A DNA stretch of 64,000 bases from an uncultured Maribacter sp. (GTDB lineage: Bacteria > Bacteroidota > Bacteroidia > Flavobacteriales > Flavobacteriaceae), in the NCBI GenBank assembly GCA_947493885.1, contig CANLTE010000002.1, forward strand, positions 434,001-498,000, in the 5' to 3' direction. A program made the position numbers and the translations under genes. The notes below the pieces were generated by a model. It did no database searches and was not told the origin of the DNA. It saw only the letters and a list, made by a program, of their open reading frames with translations. Of the stretch, positions 59,882-64,000 are shown in pieces (position 1 is the stretch's first letter; every line of letters begins with the position of its first letter).

Positions 59882-60688
59882 TTATACGCCACTGAATGCG
59901 CTAAAACCACCATCAATTGGAATTACTACTCCGGTTACAAAGCTAGCAGAATCACTTATGAGCCATTGTACGGCGCCGTTAAGTTCTTTTGCCTCACCAA
60001 AACGCTTCATAGGAGTATTTGTAATGATGGTATTTCCTCTATCCGTATAGCTACCATCTTTATTGGTAAGCAAACTTCTATTTTGTTCACCTATAAAAAA
60101 ACCAGGAGCAATTGCATTAACCCGTATTTGATCTCCAAATTTTATGGCAAACTCTGTAGCTAACCATTTTGTGAAATTATCTATAGCAGCTTTTGAGGCT
60201 GAATAGCCAACAACTCTTGTAATTGCTTGAGCTGCCGCCATTGAGGATATGTTTAAAATAGAACCTTTTCCTTGTTTTACAATTTCTTGACCAAATACCA
60301 TTGAGGGTATTACAGTACCATCTAGATTTAGTTGTGATACCTTTCTAAAGTCCTCTATTTTTAAGTCAAAGAAATTATTATCGGGAGCAATGGTGGCACC
60401 AGCCATATTGCCGCCAGCTGCATTTATTAGTACATCAATTTTATGCCATTTATTAAGTATTTGTTTTTTTGCCTTTTCTAAATCCTGCTGATTTAAAACA
60501 TTACAAGAAAACCCTATTATATTATCACTTATTAATTTTAATTGGCTAACTGTATTGTTGACCCGTTCTAAGTTTCGGCTAAGGATTACAATTTTTCCGC
60601 CTTGTTCTAAGAGGTTTTTTGCGATACTGGAACCTAAAACACCAGCGCCGCCAGTAATTACAATAACTTTGTTTGTTATGTTAAACAT
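59882..60688 (-). CDS. SDR-family D-mannonate oxidoreductase (UxuB role)
   Basis: 268 residues. SDR motifs: TGGAGVLG near the N-terminus (nucleotide binding), NAAGG, a Ser-containing ILNISSMA and YSASKAAIDNF (catalytic YxxxK), with GFFIGEQNRSLL typical of fructuronate-reductase-like SDRs in Bacteroidota. Reduces D-fructuronate to D-mannonate with NAD(P)H. First gene of the operon; the classical long-chain UxuB is absent. Confidence 0.9.
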   Translation of the reverse strand: MFNITNKVIVITGGAGVLGSSIAKNLLEQGGKIVILSRNLERVNNTVSQLKLISDNIIGFSCNVLNQQDLEKAKKQILNKWHKIDVLINAAGGNMAGATIAPDNNFFDLKIEDFRKVSQLNLDGTVIPSMVFGQEIVKQGKGSILNISSMAAAQAITRVVGYSASKAAIDNFTKWLATEFAIKFGDQIRVNAIAPGFFIGEQNRSLLTNKDGSYTDRGNTIITNTPMKRFGEAKELNGAVQWLISDSASFVTGVVIPIDGGFSAFSGV

Positions 60689-60758
60689 TTTAATTTTTAA
60701 TGGTTTTATTACCAGTCATTTAAACTAGTAAATTTCTTTTTCAAGTAAGTTAAAAAAA

Positions 60759-60766
60759 CAAATATA
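60759..60766 (-). promoter_or_regulatory. Putative -7 box of the glucuronate operon
   Basis: Leftward TATATTTG, 70 bp before the SDR ATG. No clear -33 TTG; the leader contains an ACTAGT palindrome at 60724-60729. Confidence 0.4.
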
Positions 60767-60786
60767 TGTAGCGTTTTAGCTGTTTT

Positions 60787-61731
60787 TTAGTTTTTAGGGT
60801 GTTCACTTAACGGTAATGGACTATCGTTACATTTTAAATCTCCAACGACGTATTGTAATCCATCAAGAAAATACTGAAGCAATTTGGGGTTTGCTAAGCT
60901 TTGAGCATTATGAGAAGGTGAGGTGTAAAACACTCTTCCTCTGCCATGCTTCTTAACCCAAGATACATAATTTATGTTGTTTTTTGGTTTTTTGCGTAGC
61001 CCATCTAGCTTGTCTGCCTCAATATACAAAAGAGGTCTAAAATTATAATTAAAGTACGCATTTTTAAAAAAGTAAGGTTCATCAACATGAATAAGTCCTT
61101 CACCATCAAAAGCTTTTACCAGAGGATGGTTTACATCTACTTCCTTAACATGCATTTGTTGTTGTTTAGGATGATAATCAAAACTTCCACCCGACATTTT
61201 ACTGAATTCGGCTGAGTTATTCTGAACCACAATGGCTCCGTGTAAAATCATTAATCCGCCTCCTTTAGCTACATAATTAATTAAATTTTGTTCGTATTTT
61301 AAGGCTTGTTTTTCGATTTCTGCATCACTATAAGAACTATTTTCTTTTAATAAATCCCAGAATAAATCACGTTTAGGACCTTTGGGATTTGAGTTATTTA
61401 AGATAACCGCATCATATTTTTTGAGGTTTTTTTTCTCAAAATTGGTTACATCATACCCAATGTGTATTTCAAAAGCTTTGGTTTTTTTTGCTAGTATTTT
61501 TAACATTTCAACATTGTGTGGTATTGTCCAATGTTGAAATCCTGTAGCATTAGAAAAGACTAAAACTTTTTTTATACTTACATTTTTGATGGTAGTAGAC
61601 GAAGGGGCTTTTTCTGCAATTTCTGCTAACCATTCATCGGTAATCTCTAGGGGTTGTATATTTTGACCGCTTACGGTAAGTATTGAGATAAAAAAGGAAA
61701 GAATTAACAGTGTTTTTTTTATTGTAAGCAT
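60787..61731 (-). CDS. ThuA-domain secreted protein
   Basis: 314 residues. Signal peptide ending VSGQ; ThuA fold with VLVFSNATGFQHWTIPHNVEML, YDAVILNNSN, GGGLMILHGAIVV and VFYTSPSHNAQSL. ThuA-like proteins accompany sugar-utilisation loci and may modify or bind sugars; the reaction is not settled. Follows the LacI gene by 3 bp, so both share a transcript. Confidence 0.88.
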   Translation of the reverse strand: MLTIKKTLLILSFFISILTVSGQNIQPLEITDEWLAEIAEKAPSSTTIKNVSIKKVLVFSNATGFQHWTIPHNVEMLKILAKKTKAFEIHIGYDVTNFEKKNLKKYDAVILNNSNPKGPKRDLFWDLLKENSSYSDAEIEKQALKYEQNLINYVAKGGGLMILHGAIVVQNNSAEFSKMSGGSFDYHPKQQQMHVKEVDVNHPLVKAFDGEGLIHVDEPYFFKNAYFNYNFRPLLYIEADKLDGLRKKPKNNINYVSWVKKHGRGRVFYTSPSHNAQSLANPKLLQYFLDGLQYVVGDLKCNDSPLPLSEHPKN

Positions 61732-61734
61732 ATT

Positions 61735-62748
61735 TTATAGTTGAGTTGATTCTCTAGTTATTATTTTGTGTTTTAAGATTATGGAGTTTGCAGATTCAAT
61801 ATCAATATTACCTTTTAAATGATTAATAATGCTTTGACCAGCTAGCACACCCATTTTATAACCTGGATAATCTATTGTAGTTAACGTTGGGTTTATTACC
61901 ATAGTAATTGGGTCATTGTTAAATCCAATTATTTTAATATCCTCAGGAATTTTGTAACCCGCATTTTGCAGTGCCTTTACACAGTGTACAGCAAAAGTGT
62001 CGCTCGAAATAAAAAGACCATCTATCTTTTTCTTTGAGCTTTTAACAAACTGCACAATCTCATCAACATTTTCAGGATTTAAATCATGTTCAACACAGTT
62101 AGCTTCATTAAATTTTCCGGTATACTCTTTTAAGGCTTTTTTATATCCGTTTTTTCGTTCTGTATACACATTTCGTTTAAAGTTACCGCTGATGTGTACT
62201 ATGTTTTTGCAGCCTTGTTGAATTAAATGTTCGGTAGCTTCGTAAGCAGCAAGTTCATTATCAATGACAATAATTGGACAATTTGGAATATCAAAAACCC
62301 TATCAAAAAATAAAAGAGGAATTTTTTGTTCTATAAATCTCATGAAATGGTCATAAGTATCTGTCTCATAGGCTAAAGAAACCAATAAAGCGTCCACTCC
62401 ACTGTCATATAAGGTTTTGGTATTAAGTATTTCTTTATTTTTTGATTCTAATGATTGACTTATAATAAGGTTGTAGCCATTATCATTAGCAACTTTTTCA
62501 ATTCCTGATAATACAGTAGACATAAAGTAGGAATTAAGTTTAGGCACTATTACACCAATGGTGTTGGATTGTTGTTTGCTAAGGTTTGAAGCAAACTTAT
62601 TAGTTCTGTACCCTACTTCTTTTGCTTTTGCTAATACTTTTTCTCTAGTTTTTTCACTTATCGAAGGATGATTGTTTAAACTCCTACTCACAGTGGCTGA
62701 AGAAATATTTAAACTCTTCGCTAAATCATAAATAGTTACTTTTTTCAT
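61735..62748 (-). CDS. LacI-family transcription regulator
   Basis: 337 residues from ATG at 62748 (an in-frame ATG at 62775 would add nine). HTH TIYDLAKSLNISSATVSRSLNNHPSISEKTREKVLAKA; type I periplasmic-binding-like sensor (IGVIVPKLNSYFMSTVLSGIEKV, GVDALLVSL, IPEDIKIIGFNNDP, LTTIDYPGYKMGVLA). Likely senses a glucuronate-derived sugar and controls the adjacent susC and uxu genes. Operator candidate at 62885-62900. Confidence 0.95.
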   Translation of the reverse strand: MKKVTIYDLAKSLNISSATVSRSLNNHPSISEKTREKVLAKAKEVGYRTNKFASNLSKQQSNTIGVIVPKLNSYFMSTVLSGIEKVANDNGYNLIISQSLESKNKEILNTKTLYDSGVDALLVSLAYETDTYDHFMRFIEQKIPLLFFDRVFDIPNCPIIVIDNELAAYEATEHLIQQGCKNIVHISGNFKRNVYTERKNGYKKALKEYTGKFNEANCVEHDLNPENVDEIVQFVKSSKKKIDGLFISSDTFAVHCVKALQNAGYKIPEDIKIIGFNNDPITMVINPTLTTIDYPGYKMGVLAGQSIINHLKGNIDIESANSIILKHKIITRESTQL

Positions 62749-62772
62749 ATATGGTAGTGCAACTTTACGCAA

Positions 62773-62803
62773 CAAAACTACGTAACATTATCTCATAATC
62801 AAA
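62773..62803 (-). promoter_or_regulatory. Promoter of the lacI-thuA operon
   Basis: Leftward TTTG (62803-62800), exactly 19 bp, TAGTTTTG (62780-62773): a full Bacteroidetes promoter. An ACGCAAC half-site (62767-62773), the same as in the susC operator, touches the -7 box and suggests autoregulation. Confidence 0.7.
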
Positions 62804-62884
62804 GTTAATTTAACAATTATTGGCAATTAAACCTCTTTTTTTAAGGATTATTTCAATTTTAACAGTTTTATTATGAAATTATTT

Positions 62885-62900
62885 ACGCAATCGGTTGCGT
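62885..62900. promoter_or_regulatory. LacI-type operator overlapping the susC -33 box
   Basis: ACGCAATCGGTTGCGT: 14 of 16 positions symmetric about a central CG, the classic LacI-family form. Its right arm contains the TTG (62895-62897) that serves as the -33 element of the susC promoter. Confidence 0.75.
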
Positions 62901-62924
62901 GAATGCTTTTTTTTTCTAGATTTG
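62895..62924 (+). promoter_or_regulatory. susC promoter
   Basis: TTG at 62895-62897, exactly 19 bp, TAGATTTG at 62917-62924. Matches the Bacteroidetes consensus fully; ATG of susC is 58 bp downstream. Confidence 0.7.
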
Positions 62925-62982
62925 TTCATTATTCAGTTTTATTCTTCGTGAAATTGAAAATTTTAACCTTAACCAAACACGT

Positions 62983-64000
62983 ATGAAAAACACAATTAAA
63001 CAAACTAATTCTTTGATTTATCTACTGCTGTTGATGATATCTTTTTCGGCATATTCGCAGGATGGTGTTTCTGTATCAGGTATTGTACTTGACGAATTTG
63101 AAACTCCATTGCCTGGTGCTGCTATTGTAGAAAAAGGAACAACTAATGGCGTAACAACAGATTTTGATGGTAACTACACTATTGAAGTTTCCAATTCCAA
63201 TGCTATTCTTGTCATAAGTTATATTGGTTATAGCGATCGGGAAGTTTCTGTGGCTGGGCAAACTCAAATTAACGTATCCTTAACTCCAAGTGCTTCTACA
63301 CTAGATGAGGTAGTTTTGGTGGGTTACGGAGCTGTAAAGAAAAAGGACTTAACAGGAGCAATTTCACAAGTGGATGCCAAAGAGCTTGCTAAGCAGTCAA
63401 CCAATTCGGTTACCGATGTATTAAGAGGTAATGTTGCTGGTTTAAGTATTGGCTTGTCTTCTGGTCCAAAAGGAGTTAGTAATATTAGAATTAGAGGTAA
63501 CAATGGTTTGTCAGCAGGGTCTAACCCTTTAATTGTTGTTGATGGAATCATTTATAATGGAGACTTGTCAGATATTGCGCCATCCGATATTGATAGACTT
63601 GATGTAATGAAAGATGCAAGTTCTGCCGCTGTTTATGGAGCAAGAGGGTCAAGTGGTGTTATTTTGATAACTACAAAAAGAGGAACTTCAGACAAACCCA
63701 CAATTAATTTTAATGCAAGTGTTGGTTATGCATCAGACGCTTATAAGGAAAGACCATATGGTCCAGAAGGATATGCGAATTGGCGTACCGATGTGTTTAA
63801 AAGTATAAACCCACAGTTAACGATTGATAACCCTGGGAGATATGATAACCCTAACAATTTACCTGATGGGGTAACGGTTGAAGAATGGTTGGCATATGAC
63901 GGTTCAGCAGGTGATACTACTAGGGCGTGGTTAAATAGGATAGGTTTTCAAGATGTTGAAATAGATAATTATTTGGCAGGAGATACCATAAACTGGTACG
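62983..64000 (+). CDS. SusC/RagA-family TonB-linked outer membrane receptor (3' end off window)
   Basis: First 339 residues of about 1000. Signal peptide ending AYSQ; carboxypeptidase-regulatory-like domain (VSGIVLDEFETPLPGAAIVEKGTTNGVTTDFDGNYTIEV); TonB-dependent plug with LDEVVLVGYGAVKKKDLTGAIS, RIRGNNGLSAGSNPLIVVDG and MKDASSAAVYGARGSSGVILITTK, the SusC signature. Imports oligosaccharides with a SusD partner expected downstream. Controlled through the LacI-type operator. Confidence 0.95.
   Translation, partial: MKNTIKQTNSLIYLLLLMISFSAYSQDGVSVSGIVLDEFETPLPGAAIVEKGTTNGVTTDFDGNYTIEVSNSNAILVISYIGYSDREVSVAGQTQINVSLTPSASTLDEVVLVGYGAVKKKDLTGAISQVDAKELAKQSTNSVTDVLRGNVAGLSIGLSSGPKGVSNIRIRGNNGLSAGSNPLIVVDGIIYNGDLSDIAPSDIDRLDVMKDASSAAVYGARGSSGVILITTKRGTSDKPTINFNASVGYASDAYKERPYGPEGYANWRTDVFKSINPQLTIDNPGRYDNPNNLPDGVTVEEWLAYDGSAGDTTRAWLNRIGFQDVEIDNYLAGDTINWY

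Overview
The window is AT-rich chromosomal DNA from a member of the Bacteroidota, most likely a Flavobacteriaceae species. Evidence: a SusC/RagA-type TonB-linked receptor, a FecI/FecR/STN-receptor signalling operon, TPR-type lipoprotein sensor kinases, nrfHA beside a fused ccsBA gene, many lipoproteins with short lipoboxes, TTG starts, few Shine-Dalgarno sequences, and repeated TAnnTTTG -7 boxes (several with TTG about 18-21 bp upstream) typical of the Bacteroidetes primary sigma factor. No tRNA, rRNA, CRISPR array, IS element or prophage was seen.

Layout. 1-5 kb: a nitroreductase divergent from an HxlR regulator, a YkgJ Cys-cluster protein, a small kinase-like P-loop protein, a Crp/Fnr regulator and a thioredoxin-fold lipoprotein. 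5-8 kb: argS and an MtfA-like peptidase. 7.8-14 kb: a cell-surface signalling operon (ECF sigma, FecR anti-sigma, STN-containing TonB receptor) divergent from a repetitive acidic 587-residue surface lipoprotein. 14-22.5 kb: housekeeping genes (ffh, folD, esterase, hydrolases, HerA-like ATPase, queE). 22.5-26 kb: a patch of small unknown genes including a 52-residue lipoprotein, then a metalloprotease-like lipoprotein. 26-30 kb: YkgJ protein, GH171-type muramidase, LolC/E-like permease, aldose epimerase. 30.2-35.6 kb: a sulfur-oxidation cassette (Crp/Fnr, di-haem peroxidase, SulP, CstB-like persulfide dioxygenase-rhodanese, 45-residue membrane peptide). 35.6-39.3 kb: a DnaQ/GIY-YIG fusion and a YdeP-type molybdopterin enzyme.

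39.4-50.8 kb is the accessory region and the most interesting part. A TPR sensor kinase and NarL-like response regulator are flanked by a 52-residue lipoprotein and two multi-gene operons of small secreted, Cys-rich and membrane proteins. Both operons start with the same promoter module: a TTACAGATATCTGTAA palindrome exactly 26 bp before a TAGGTTTG -7 box. Degenerate copies of the palindrome lie before two other genes in the window, including the 52-residue lipoprotein paralogue at 24.3 kb, so I propose a local regulon of this two-component system. The second operon combines a TerB-like protein, a coiled-coil membrane protein, a vWA-like lipoprotein, a DUF4236-excalibur protein and a voltage-gated K+ channel. 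I do not recognise this set as a described system.

50.8-57.3 kb: an endonuclease/exonuclease/phosphatase protein, then nrfH-nrfA-ccsBA for ammonifying nitrite respiration behind a perfect FNR-like palindrome. 57.3-64 kb: glucuronate catabolism (uxaC, uxuA, a UxuB-role SDR), a ThuA-domain protein, a LacI-family regulator and the start of a susC gene whose promoter overlaps a LacI-type operator. This is the edge of a polysaccharide utilisation locus that runs off the window.
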